Positions 1 to 8,323 of a DNA stretch of 12,559 nucleotides are shown piece after piece. A program made the position numbers and the translations under genes. The number at the start of each line of letters is the position of its first letter. Position 1 is the stretch's first letter. Origin of the DNA: Fidelibacterota bacterium (GTDB lineage: Bacteria; Fidelibacterota; Fidelibacteria; Fidelibacterales; Fidelibacteraceae); the NCBI GenBank assembly GCA_029931905.1, contig JAOZRH010000019.1, positions 1-12,559 of the forward strand, given 5' to 3'. Under the pieces are notes generated by a model that made no database searches, was not told the DNA's origin, and saw only the letters and a list, made by a program, of their open reading frames with translations.

Positions 1-1073
1 GTTGTGCCTCCAACAATAAGCATCGCGCTAAATTTATCTTTTGTATTAAAGGCCATTTTCATCCATCTATAAAAAAGTGTGAAAAATAATACCAATATTA
101 TTGATATAACAACAAAACCAAACTCTTCAGAAATTACTGAAAAAATAAAATCCGTATGTTGTTCAGGTAAAAATTGTAAATGTGTTTGAGTGCCATTCAG
201 ATATCCCTTTCCCCAAAGTCCACCAGAACCAATCGCAATTTTTGATTGAATTACTTGATATCCAGCTCCATAAGGATCTAAATCAGCATTAAATAGAGTT
301 AATATTCTTTGTTGTTGATATGGTAAAATTTTTCCCCAAGCAAATGGTGTAATTATTCCAATTAAAATATTTACAATGAATACACCGATAATAGATAATA
401 TATGAGTATGATTTAAATATATCACCAAACCCATAATAATTGCCCAGATAAAGAATGCTATAAAATTAAAAGCCGCCAACATAGTAACAAATGGTGCTAA
501 CAAAAGAAATATAAAATATAATCTCACTCCACTGGCAAAAAGCATTCCACCAAATATTGAAAATAAAATAAGCGAAGTACCTAAATCAGGTTGAGATAAA
601 ATAATTCCAACTGGAATTAAAGTAAGTATTAGTGGAGGGAATACATATAATAATGAACATTTTGAAATTTTAGATTCAGTAAAATATTTAGCCAAAACAA
701 TAATTAAAAAAAATTTCATATATTCTGAAGTTTGAAATTGAATTGGGCCAAGTTTTATCCATCTATTTGTACTATCTGCCACACCAGATGTAATAAATGG
801 CACAATAATAAGGATTATTCCTACAATATAAATCAAAATTGCATATTCTAACAGCAATTTTTTATTAATTGAAAAAACTGTTAAAAAAGCAATTACACCA
901 ACTATAACCCAAATCATCTGTTTAATAAAAGCATTTGAATCTGAGTAAGTTTTATAGATTGTAGCACTATAAATTGATAATAATCCAACAATTACCAACA
1001 AAAATATTATTATTATACTTTGAATATCAATATTTGAAAATTTATTTATTATTAATGATTTTTTATTTTCCAT
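1..1073 (-). CDS. rodA: RodA, peptidoglycan glycosyltransferase of the elongasome (SEDS family), C-terminus cut by window edge
   Basis: SEDS-family polytopic membrane enzyme that polymerises lipid II into glycan strands during side-wall elongation, working with PBP2. I translated 357 codons from the ATG at 1071-1073; the frame stays open to the window edge, so roughly the last 50 residues are missing. Seen: a hydrophobic multi-spanning protein starting at about residue 19; the family block RWIKLGPIQFQTSEYMK (about 104-120, with the usual Pro before SE replaced by Thr); SQPDLGTS (about 160-167); DPYGAGYQVIQSKIAIGSGG (about 266-285), whose Asp is the likely catalytic acid; and FLPEQHTDFIFSVISEE (about 301-317). 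These are hallmark RodA/FtsW segments, and the pairing with mrdA favours RodA over FtsW. The start codon lies inside the 3' end of the PBP2 gene (11-nt overlap), so translation is probably coupled. Confidence 0.97.
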   Translation of the reverse strand, partial: MENKKSLIINKFSNIDIQSIIIIFLLVIVGLLSIYSATIYKTYSDSNAFIKQMIWVIVGVIAFLTVFSINKKLLLEYAILIYIVGIILIIVPFITSGVADSTNRWIKLGPIQFQTSEYMKFFLIIVLAKYFTESKISKCSLLYVFPPLILTLIPVGIILSQPDLGTSLILFSIFGGMLFASGVRLYFIFLLLAPFVTMLAAFNFIAFFIWAIIMGLVIYLNHTHILSIIGVFIVNILIGIITPFAWGKILPYQQQRILTLFNADLDPYGAGYQVIQSKIAIGSGGLWGKGYLNGTQTHLQFLPEQHTDFIFSVISEEFGFVVISIILVLFFTLFYRWMKMAFNTKDKFSAMLIVGGT

Positions 1074-2838
1074 TTTTTTGTAAATCCCAATAATATTTAT
1101 ATATTTTTTTCGCTATCGGAGCAGCGGTTTTACTTCCACCATCACCATTTTCAATAAAAACAACAATTGCATATGGAAAAGCCGGATCTCCCGAAAAACT
1201 CATAAACCATGCATGATCTTTACCATGTGGATTCTGTGCTGTTCCTGTTTTTCCATATAAATCTAAGTACTTAACATTAGAATATCGTGCCGTTCCATCT
1301 TCACTTTGCATTACTCTTCGCATTCCTTCTCTGGCCACATTTAAAGAATGAATAGAAATTCCTTCTATTTTTTCTTTTGGATATTCTTTAGTTTCCAATT
1401 CATTTTTTTCATGATAATAAACAGCTTTAACTAAATGTGGATGAATTTCAAAACCATTTGAAGCAATTATTGAAACATATTTTGCAAGTTGAATTGGTGT
1501 TACTAAAACTTCACCTTGCCCAATAACGAAATTAAGTAAATGTCCCTTTCCCCACCCTTTATCATATTTTTTATCCATATATTCTCTATCCGGAACATTT
1601 CCATGCTTTTCATCAGGTAAATCAATATTGGTTAATTGTCCAAATCCCAACATTTCACTGTATTTTACCCAACTATCAAAATCTAACTGTAACATTAAAT
1701 TATAAAAATAAACATTACAAGAGTGTCCAATGGCATTATACATATTTTCAGTACCATGCCCACTATGTTTCCAACAATGGAATTGTCTTCTACCTAACTT
1801 ATAAACACCAGAACAAAAAAATGTATGATATGGAGAAACAACGGCATCTTCTTGTGAAGTTATTACAGCTACCAATTTATATGTTGAACCAGGTGGATAT
1901 TCTGCTTGAATTGCTCTATTATATAATGGATATTTAGGATTATACATAATATCTTTCCAATTTTTTACGGATAATTTTGTCGAAAAAATTTCTGGATTAA
2001 AATCTGGCATTGATGCTAAAGATAATATTTCTCCATTATCATAGTTTATAACAATAATCGCTCCTGTTGTATCTTTTATCAACGATTCAACATAACTTTG
2101 TAAATCCCAATCAATCGTTAATGTCAAATCATTTCCAGCAATTGGTTCTATTCTCTTTGAATATTCTTCACCAATATTTTGTCCAATTGCATTAATTTTT
2201 AAATATTTAACACCATTTTGTCCACGCAATACATCTTCATACTCTTTTTCAAGCCCCTTCCAACCAACAATATCTCCAGCTTTATAATGTTGTTTTTTCT
2301 GATTTTTAAGTTCTTTTTTTCCGATTTGATTTGTATAACCAATAATGTGAGCAGCATTTGCCCCCTTTCTTATTTTTCTAACTGGTTTTGCCACCAAATC
2401 TATCCCTCGTAATTCAGAAAGATGTTCAAATAAATATGTTAATGATTGATAATCTAAATTTTCTTTTATCGTGGTAGGGAAATAATATCCTATCATATTT
2501 TCTCTCATTGTTCTTTTTAATTTAGATATTGAAATATCAAAATATTGAGACAATTGTTCCCAAGTTTCAGGATATTCATTAATCTGATCGGGATAAACAA
2601 TTAAATCATAACTGGAATTATTATATAAAATTATTCTATTATATCTATCTAACATATTTCCACGAGGTGCTACAATATCAGTTTTTCTATAAATATTATT
2701 GATAGATTTAGAATATAAATCAAAATATTTAACAACTTGTAAATCATACACTCTAATTAATAAAATCGAAAATAAAGCAACCATTACAATTACAATAATA
2801 ATAAATCGTTTTAAATCTAAATCATTATTCGAGAGCAT
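1063..2838 (-). CDS. mrdA: Penicillin-binding protein 2 (peptidoglycan D,D-transpeptidase)
   Basis: Class B PBP that cross-links peptide stems in the periplasm during lateral wall growth; partner of RodA. The 591 residues are a normal family length. Seen: a short cytoplasmic N-terminus and one membrane anchor at about 11-31; the RGNMLDR segment (59-65) typical of the PBP dimerisation domain; then the transpeptidase domain with all three active-site motifs, S318-T-Y-K321 (nucleophile Ser318), S373-C-N375 and K530-T-G532. QGEVLVTPIQLA (from about 441) is also a family block. The gene starts 5 nt after the mreD stop and its end overlaps rodA, so it sits in the middle of the mreBCD-mrdA-rodA operon. 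No active-site residue is missing, so the enzyme should be functional and beta-lactam-reactive. Confidence 0.98.
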   Translation of the reverse strand: MLSNNDLDLKRFIIIVIVMVALFSILLIRVYDLQVVKYFDLYSKSINNIYRKTDIVAPRGNMLDRYNRIILYNNSSYDLIVYPDQINEYPETWEQLSQYFDISISKLKRTMRENMIGYYFPTTIKENLDYQSLTYLFEHLSELRGIDLVAKPVRKIRKGANAAHIIGYTNQIGKKELKNQKKQHYKAGDIVGWKGLEKEYEDVLRGQNGVKYLKINAIGQNIGEEYSKRIEPIAGNDLTLTIDWDLQSYVESLIKDTTGAIIVINYDNGEILSLASMPDFNPEIFSTKLSVKNWKDIMYNPKYPLYNRAIQAEYPPGSTYKLVAVITSQEDAVVSPYHTFFCSGVYKLGRRQFHCWKHSGHGTENMYNAIGHSCNVYFYNLMLQLDFDSWVKYSEMLGFGQLTNIDLPDEKHGNVPDREYMDKKYDKGWGKGHLLNFVIGQGEVLVTPIQLAKYVSIIASNGFEIHPHLVKAVYYHEKNELETKEYPKEKIEGISIHSLNVAREGMRRVMQSEDGTARYSNVKYLDLYGKTGTAQNPHGKDHAWFMSFSGDPAFPYAIVVFIENGDGGSKTAAPIAKKIYKYYWDLQKNGK

Positions 2839-2843
2839 AACTA

Positions 2844-3332
2844 TTATTCTCTATTTTTTTTATAATAAAAAATAAAAGAACAAAATGCTGCAAATAAAAT
2901 GATTGTATAAAAAAATTCGGGAAGACAATAATTTAATAAAACACTACTAAATTTTACATTAACCCTTAATAATGAAATGGAATTATATAAAACAAAATAC
3001 AAAAATAGTAATAATAAATCTACAACATGTAACACTATATTTGGAAATGTTTTAAAAAATTTAACAGATTTTACTGCAAAAAATATGAGTAAAACTTTTA
3101 ATAGTGGTGACAATCCAATTAATGAAGTTAATAACAATAAATCTTGCATTAGTCCAAACAAAAAAGCAAGAAACACTAAATATATAGGACTTACATATAA
3201 AACAGATATTAATAATACAATTAAAACCAAATCAGGTTTTGCATTAAAAACACCAATATAGTCATTAAAAAATATTTGCAATAATAATGCAATAGTCAAA
3301 AACAAGAATGTAAAAATATTATTTTTCATCAT
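2844..3332 (-). CDS. mreD: MreD, integral membrane rod-shape-determining protein
   Basis: Small inner-membrane protein of the elongasome that binds MreC and supports its activation of PBP2-RodA. The 162 residues match the usual MreD length. Seen: an almost entirely hydrophobic protein with about five or six membrane spans and a charged C-terminal end (YYKKNRE). It has the typical early block KPDLVLIVLL (about 32-41) and a later GLMQDLL segment (about 60-66), which resembles the conserved Gly/Asp motif of the family. Identification rests partly on position, because MreD sequences diverge strongly. The first ATG (3330-3332) overlaps the TGA of mreC; a second ATG at 3327-3329 follows at once, so the start is uncertain by one codon. 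Translation is probably coupled to mreC. Confidence 0.93.
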   Translation of the reverse strand: MMKNNIFTFLFLTIALLLQIFFNDYIGVFNAKPDLVLIVLLISVLYVSPIYLVFLAFLFGLMQDLLLLTSLIGLSPLLKVLLIFFAVKSVKFFKTFPNIVLHVVDLLLLFLYFVLYNSISLLRVNVKFSSVLLNYCLPEFFYTIILFAAFCSFIFYYKKNRE

Positions 3333-4114
3333 TTTTTTAACACCAAAACTTCACCAATTTTATAAAAATCAACACATAATTTTCCTTTTAGAATATATGT
3401 AAATCCATTTGGCGAATTCTTTACATCTCCAATTGTTCCAATACTTATCATTGGTGGAAAAATATCAGAAAATCCCGAAGTTACAACACGATCGCCCTCT
3501 TTTACCAAAATCGAGTTTGGAATATCTTTTATTACAAATTCATTTCCACCATACCAACAAAGAATTCCTTTTGCATCAGATGGAATAATCCTTGCACTAA
3601 TAAAAAAATTTAAATCGGTAATCAATTGAACTAAACTTGTTCGTTTATTTACTGCAATAACTTTTCCGACAATCCCCTCAGGAACAACAATAACATCATT
3701 TTTTTCAATATTATTATCTTCTCCCTTATCAATTATTATTCTATTTATGTTTTTATTAACACCTTTTGATAATATCAATGCTGGAATTAATTTAAAATTA
3801 GATTGTCTCTTAAATTCTAAAATATCTCGCAATCTATTGTTTTCTTCTTCTAAATTTTGATAATTAATAGCTTTAACATTCAATTTAATTATTTTTTTTC
3901 TTAATATTTGATTTTCTTTAGAAGCTTTAAGCAATTGCTTATAATCAATAATCGGCTTTTTTACTGAAAACATAGCATCAATAAAATTTAATTTTACATT
4001 ATTAACATTTGACTGATTATTTTGGAATAAAATCATAACAGACACTGCCACCAATATAATGGTAATAGTTAAAAATTGATTTTCATAAACATAGTCAAAA
4101 AATTTTCTAAACAT
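3329..4114 (-). CDS. mreC: MreC, rod-shape-determining periplasmic scaffold
   Basis: Bitopic inner-membrane protein that links cytoplasmic MreB to periplasmic PBP2. The 261 residues are slightly short but within the family range. Seen: a membrane helix at about 13-30; a charged, leucine-containing coiled-coil region at about 58-100, with clustered Lys/Glu/Asn/Leu; then the beta-rich double-barrel domain with family blocks such as IIIDKGEDNNIEKNDVIVV (about 126-144), GIVGKVIAV (about 147-155) and EGDRVVTSGFSDIFPPMISIG (about 206-226, quoted in parts). The start codon follows the mreB stop with no spacer (TAAATG), and its end overlaps the mreD start by 4 nt. This indicates tight translational coupling. 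There is no long C-terminal extension of the kind found in some actinobacterial MreC proteins. Confidence 0.96.
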   Translation of the reverse strand: MFRKFFDYVYENQFLTITIILVAVSVMILFQNNQSNVNNVKLNFIDAMFSVKKPIIDYKQLLKASKENQILRKKIIKLNVKAINYQNLEEENNRLRDILEFKRQSNFKLIPALILSKGVNKNINRIIIDKGEDNNIEKNDVIVVPEGIVGKVIAVNKRTSLVQLITDLNFFISARIIPSDAKGILCWYGGNEFVIKDIPNSILVKEGDRVVTSGFSDIFPPMISIGTIGDVKNSPNGFTYILKGKLCVDFYKIGEVLVLKK

Positions 4115-5128
4115 TTACACTAAAATATCTGTATATAATTTTATATTTTCTAGAACTTTTCCAGTTCCTTTGATTACGGTACGCAATGGATCTTCAGCAA
4201 CATTAACGGGTAATCCAGTTTCTTTTCTTATTAATTTATCCAATCCTTTTAATAGTGCTCCACCGCCTGTCAAAACTATTCCTCTATCTATTATATCGGA
4301 TGATAATTCGGGAGGAGTTTTTTCCAATGTCTTTTTAACACCATTTACTATACTCTTTATTGTTTCTTCTAAGCATTCTGCAATCTCATTTGACGAAACT
4401 TCTACAGTTTTTGGTATTCCATATACTAAATTTCTACCCTTAACTGTAATTATTGTACCTTCATCTTTTATTGCCGAACCAATTGATTTTTTAATATCTT
4501 CGGCAGTTCTCTCTCCTATCAATAAATTGTATTTTTTTCTGAAAAAATTTAAAATTTTACTGTCTAATTCATCACCGGCTATACGAATAGATTCTTTTGC
4601 AACTACTCCGTTCAGTGCAATTACAGCTACTTCAGTAGTACCACCACCAATATCAATAATCATATTACCAACTGGTTTGCTAATATCAATTCCCATCCCA
4701 ATTGCCGCTGCCACAGGTTCTTCAATTAAAAACACTTGTCTTGCATTTGATCTTTCTGCACTATCTCTTACTGCTCGTTTTTCAACTTCAGTAATTCCTG
4801 AAGGTACACATATTACCATTTTAGGTCTAGAAAATCTAGAAATTCCTATTTTTTTGATAAATCCTCGTAACATTCCATCTGTCATCTCAAAATCAGCAAT
4901 AACACCATCTTTTAATGGACGAATTGTTCTGATATTTGGATTTGTTCTTCCTAACATTGCTTTAGCTTCTTTTCCAACAGCAATGACTTTTTTGGTTATT
5001 AATGACTGTGATACTATTGACGGTTCATTAATCATTATACCCTTATTTGTAACATATAGTAAAGTATTTGCTGTACCTAAATCTATTGCTACATCACCTG
5101 AAATTTTTTTAAAAAATGAAAACCACAT
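4115..5128 (-). CDS. mreB: MreB, actin-like cell-shape filament protein
   Basis: Bacterial actin that assembles membrane-bound filaments and directs the elongasome. The 337 residues are a normal MreB length. Seen: phosphate-1 loop D15-LGTANT; catalytic-region motif LIEEPVAAAIG around E136/E137; phosphate-2 motif D159-IGGGTTE; and the adenosine-site motif LTGGGALLKGLD from about 287. The first residues, MWFSFFKKI, are hydrophobic plus basic, fitting the amphipathic membrane-targeting end found in Gram-negative MreB proteins, and this supports the chosen start. An AGGGA element precedes the ATG by a few bases. It is the first gene of the shape operon, behind a 128-nt leader that follows tRNA-Thr. 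A full-length antisense reading frame opposite it is a shadow. Confidence 0.99.
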   Translation of the reverse strand: MWFSFFKKISGDVAIDLGTANTLLYVTNKGIMINEPSIVSQSLITKKVIAVGKEAKAMLGRTNPNIRTIRPLKDGVIADFEMTDGMLRGFIKKIGISRFSRPKMVICVPSGITEVEKRAVRDSAERSNARQVFLIEEPVAAAIGMGIDISKPVGNMIIDIGGGTTEVAVIALNGVVAKESIRIAGDELDSKILNFFRKKYNLLIGERTAEDIKKSIGSAIKDEGTIITVKGRNLVYGIPKTVEVSSNEIAECLEETIKSIVNGVKKTLEKTPPELSSDIIDRGIVLTGGGALLKGLDKLIRKETGLPVNVAEDPLRTVIKGTGKVLENIKLYTDILV

Positions 5129-5183
5129 AATTTTCCCTATTTATAATATTATTTTTTTATTTCAATATATTTCCACAATTGAA

Positions 5184-5212
5184 AATATACAATAACTCAC
5201 AGTAAAAAACAA
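5184..5212 (-). promoter_or_regulatory. Possible sigma70-type promoter of the mreB operon
   Basis: Read on the minus strand, TTGTTT (5207-5212) is followed by a 17-nt spacer and TATATT (5184-5189). The -10 matches consensus at five of six positions and the -35 at only three. Transcription would start near 5177, giving a leader of about 50 nt before the mreB ATG. The region is so A+T-rich that such matches are common by chance, so this is only a candidate. Confidence 0.3.
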
Positions 5213-5256
5213 AAACAAACTCAATTATTTTTTACTATTGAAATTCTATTATTTCG

Positions 5257-5329
5257 AGCCACTCAAGGGATTTGAACCCTCGGCCTATGCTTTACGAAAG
5301 CATTGCTCTACCAACTGAGCTAAAGTGGC
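5257..5329 (-). tRNA. tRNA-Thr, anticodon CGU
   Basis: The minus strand folds into a complete 73-nt cloverleaf. The acceptor GCCACTT pairs with GAGTGGC; the D arm is GCTC/GAGC with loop AGTTGGTA; the anticodon stem ATGCT/AGCAT carries the loop TTCGTAA, which places CGT at positions 34-36 (plus-strand 5294-5296); the T stem GAGGG/CCCTT encloses TTCAAAT. The discriminator base is U. CCA is not encoded (the next bases are CGA), so it must be added after transcription. The anticodon reads ACG threonine codons. The gene lies 61 nt after the polA stop and 128 nt before mreB on the same strand. Confidence 0.97.
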
Positions 5330-5390
5330 AACTTTTACATCACTTAAAATACAAATTCAGGTATAAAAAAAATAATGTTTTTTCAATAAA

Positions 5391-8096
5391 TTAGTGAGCT
5401 TCATACCAAGAATCACCAATTCCAATATCTACTTTCAATGGAATAATCAATTCATAAGCATTTTCCATTTCAAACTTAACTATTTCGTTTACTTTTTCCA
5501 ATTCATCTGGATGCACTTCAAAAACCAATTCATCGTGAATTTGTGAAATCATTTTTGATTTTATCTGTTTTTCAATAAATACATTTTTAATATTTATCAT
5601 CGCAATTTTAATGATATCTGCAGCAGTTCCCTGTATTGGCATATTTATTGCAATTCTATTCGCTGCTTCTTTCAAATTATGATTTTTACTATTAATATCA
5701 ATTATCTGCCTTTTTCTACCTAATAATGTAGTTACAAACTTATTAATTTTCGTTTCTTCAATTGTTTTTTCAATAAAAGATTTCACTCCGGAAAATTTCT
5801 CAAAATAACTATCAATTATCGCCTGTGCCTCTTTTATTGAAATATTTAATTCGTTAGAAATTCTATACGGGCCTGCACCATACATTATTCCAAAATTTAT
5901 TACTTTTGCAGTTCGTCTCATATCTTCACTGACATCTTTTAATGGAACATCATAAACCAAACTAGCAGTCGAACTATGAACATCAGAATCGTTTTTGAAT
6001 GCTTCAACTAATTTTTCATCTTTTGAAATATGTGCCATTATTCGCAATTCAACCTGACTATAATCAGCAGAAAGAATTTTCCAACCTGATTTTTGTGTTA
6101 CGAATGATTTACGAATTTCTCGTCCAACTTTAGTTCGAATAGGAATATTTTGAAAATTAGGATTTGTAGAACTTAATCTGCCAGTTGCTGTAACAGTTTG
6201 ATTAAAAGAGGAATGAATTCTATTGGTATTTGGATTTTTTAATTTTGGTAATGCATCAACATAAGTAGATTTTAATTTGATTAATTTACGATAATTTAAA
6301 ATTATTTCTGGTAAAATGTGTTCATCTTTCAACTTTTCTAAAACAAATTCATTTGTAGAATATCCGGTTTTTGTTTTTTTAATCACAGGTAATTTTAATT
6401 TTTCAAAAAGTATATAACTTAGTTGTTTTGGACTTTTAATATTAAATATTTCACCAGCAACATCATATATTTCTTTTTCCAATTTAGCCAAGTTATTCGT
6501 TAATGAATAACCCATTTGTTTAAGAAAATCAACATCTAAATAAACTCCATTTTTTTCCATAACAATCAAAGCACTTATCAATGGAATTTCTATATTATAA
6601 TATATATTTTCTAAATTTTCATTCTTAATTTCATCAACTAATATTTTATATAATTGAAATGTTATGTCTGCATCTTCACAAGCATAAAATGATATATTAT
6701 CCAGTGGCACAAAATCCATTGTAATCTGTTTACTTTTCGTTTTTCCAATCAAATCTTCTATCGGTTTCATTTTGTAATGTAAATATTTTTCCGATAAGTT
6801 GTCTAATTTATAAGAATATGTTTCTGGATGGAGAATATATTCAGCGACCATAGTATCAAATTTAATTCCACTTATCGTTACCCCATAATTAGACAAAACA
6901 ATTGCATCATATTTGATATTTTGACCAATTTTCTTTACTTCCGAATTTTCCAATACTTGTTTTAACTTCCCTAAAATAAATTGGACATCATCTTCAGCAA
7001 ACAAATCCTCTTCTTTGTTAAAAAATTTAAATGGAATATAATATGCCTCCCACTCTTTCCAAGAAAATGACATTCCAACTAAATTTGCAAGATGTGGATT
7101 TTTATTATCTGTTTCTGTATCAAAAGAAAATATTTTCTGTCTATTCAATTTTTCAACAAATGCTTCAAATTTTTCATTTGTATCAATTGTATGATAATTT
7201 TGTTTCTTTGGTTTACTATTTTTCTCAAGATTTAAATGGTCTATCAGTGAATAAAATTCCATTTTTCGTAAATATTCAACTAATTTTTCATTGTTATATT
7301 CACCAAATTTGATGTCTTCCCAATTTGAATCAATTTTAACTTCCGTGTCAATTGTTACTAACTTCTTACTTAATTTTCCAAGCACACTATTTTCTAATAA
7401 TCCATTGCGAATACGAGTATTTGTTTCATTTTCTGCATTATTAAAAATATTTTCAAACGATCCATATTTTTTCAACAACTTAACAGCTGATTTTTCACCG
7501 ATTCCTGGAACTCCCGGAACATTGTCAGATGAATCACCCATCAACGCTAATAAATCGACAATTTGATTTGGTTTGATTCCCCATTTTTTTTCTACTTCTT
7601 TTGAATCATAAATTTTTAACTCTTTTTTCCCAGTAGCTGGCGAATATAAAAATATATGTTCATTAATCAATTGCATAAAATCTTTATCGCCAGAAACAAT
7701 AAAAACATCTAATTTTTCCTCTTCGCCTTTTACAGCAAGTGTACCAATAATATCATCTGCTTCAAATCCCGAAAGTTCTAGAAATGGAATATTCATTGCA
7801 TCTAGAATATCTTTTATCCAATTAATTTGTGGACGCAATTCAAAAGGCATTTTTTCACGAGTTGCCTTGTATGCTGGATACATTTCATGACGAAATGTCT
7901 TCTCTTTTGCATCAAAAACAACTGCAAAATAATCTGGTTTTTCATTATCTATTATCTTTAAAATTGAAGTAATAAAACCATAAGTCGCACTTACATGTCT
8001 TCCATCGCTTGTTACCAATGGATTCCGAATCATCGCAAAATGAGCACGATAAGCAATTGCCATTCCGTCAATTAAAAATATTTTTTTTCTACTGAT
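5391..8096 (-). CDS. polA: DNA polymerase I, full three-domain form with an apparent AUC start codon
   Basis: Repair and Okazaki-fragment polymerase; 901 residues from the start proposed here. 5'-nuclease domain (about 1-290): D10 in FLIDG, EADD at about 112-115, SGDKD at about 135-139, and LMGDSSDNVPG. Proofreading domain (about 300-500): D326/E328 in FDTE, N393 and D397 in QNIKYD, Y471 and D475 in YACED, so 3'-5' exonuclease is predicted active. Polymerase domain: motif A ADYSQVELR (D678), motif B R727-K731-F735-Y739, motif C H854-D855-E856. Start choice: the first in-frame ATG (8061-8063) would remove the metal-binding D10 and its strand. The codons above it read SRKKIFLIDG back to an in-frame TAA at 8100-8102. 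ATC at 8094-8096 lies 6 nt after GAGG (8103-8106), the normal spacing. A one-base variant or sequencing error of an ATG is the alternative. Confidence 0.97.
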   Translation of the reverse strand: MSRKKIFLIDGMAIAYRAHFAMIRNPLVTSDGRHVSATYGFITSILKIIDNEKPDYFAVVFDAKEKTFRHEMYPAYKATREKMPFELRPQINWIKDILDAMNIPFLELSGFEADDIIGTLAVKGEEEKLDVFIVSGDKDFMQLINEHIFLYSPATGKKELKIYDSKEVEKKWGIKPNQIVDLLALMGDSSDNVPGVPGIGEKSAVKLLKKYGSFENIFNNAENETNTRIRNGLLENSVLGKLSKKLVTIDTEVKIDSNWEDIKFGEYNNEKLVEYLRKMEFYSLIDHLNLEKNSKPKKQNYHTIDTNEKFEAFVEKLNRQKIFSFDTETDNKNPHLANLVGMSFSWKEWEAYYIPFKFFNKEEDLFAEDDVQFILGKLKQVLENSEVKKIGQNIKYDAIVLSNYGVTISGIKFDTMVAEYILHPETYSYKLDNLSEKYLHYKMKPIEDLIGKTKSKQITMDFVPLDNISFYACEDADITFQLYKILVDEIKNENLENIYYNIEIPLISALIVMEKNGVYLDVDFLKQMGYSLTNNLAKLEKEIYDVAGEIFNIKSPKQLSYILFEKLKLPVIKKTKTGYSTNEFVLEKLKDEHILPEIILNYRKLIKLKSTYVDALPKLKNPNTNRIHSSFNQTVTATGRLSSTNPNFQNIPIRTKVGREIRKSFVTQKSGWKILSADYSQVELRIMAHISKDEKLVEAFKNDSDVHSSTASLVYDVPLKDVSEDMRRTAKVINFGIMYGAGPYRISNELNISIKEAQAIIDSYFEKFSGVKSFIEKTIEETKINKFVTTLLGRKRQIIDINSKNHNLKEAANRIAINMPIQGTAADIIKIAMINIKNVFIEKQIKSKMISQIHDELVFEVHPDELEKVNEIVKFEMENAYELIIPLKVDIGIGDSWYEAH

Positions 8097-8102
8097 GACT
8101 TA

Positions 8103-8110
8103 CCTCACTT
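8103..8110 (-). promoter_or_regulatory. Shine-Dalgarno sequence that decides the polA start
   Basis: On the minus strand AAGTGAGG at 8103-8110 matches the anti-SD core through GAGG (and GAGGT with 8102). It is 6 nt from the ATC at 8094-8096, 3 nt from GTC at 8097-8099, 21 nt from ATA at 8079-8081 and 39 nt from the first ATG at 8061-8063. Spacing therefore favours ATC as the initiation codon. Confidence 0.65.
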
Positions 8111-8188
8111 TAATTGCTTAAATGTACAACAATTATTTTAAAATCGGAAAAATAATTTAAAGAATTATTAACAATATTTTGTGAATAT

Positions 8189-8217
8189 AAAAAACCTGAA
8201 ACTAATTCAGGCTTTTT
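8189..8217 (-). terminator. Rho-independent terminator below the YtfJ-like gene
   Basis: The stem CCTGAA (8195-8200) pairs perfectly with TTCAGG (8206-8211) around the loop ACTAA. A run of six A on the left (six U in the minus-strand RNA) follows the stem for minus-strand transcription. The right side has C then five T, so the hairpin could work in both directions, but no plus-strand gene enters it. It ends the transcript of the exported-protein genes and insulates polA, whose start lies about 93 nt further on. Confidence 0.8.
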
Positions 8218-8323
8218 ATATCTAATCAATATTATTTGATTGGAACAACAACAGTTAAATCTAAATTCTTTCTGAGAAAAAATATATAAATATTAATACT
8301 CTAAAAAAATTTAAATTTACTTT

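Noticed and set aside
5163..5190. A 9-bp stem with 6-nt loop upstream of mreB as a riboswitch or RNA thermometer
   Set aside because: It is A+T-only apart from its inner pairs, contains a G-T pair and overlaps the putative -10 box, so it would mostly lie outside the transcript; no known riboswitch pattern is seen.
4170..5195. A 341-codon open frame on the plus strand opposite mreB
   Set aside because: It is the antisense shadow of a very well conserved gene; its product is a low-complexity Ile/Ser/Pro-rich chain without recognisable domains.
8081..8088. A frameshift in the 8-T run as the reason polA lacks a normal start
   Set aside because: The other two frames upstream of the run reach stops quickly and offer no ATG, GTG or TTG near the Shine-Dalgarno, so an indel would not restore a start.
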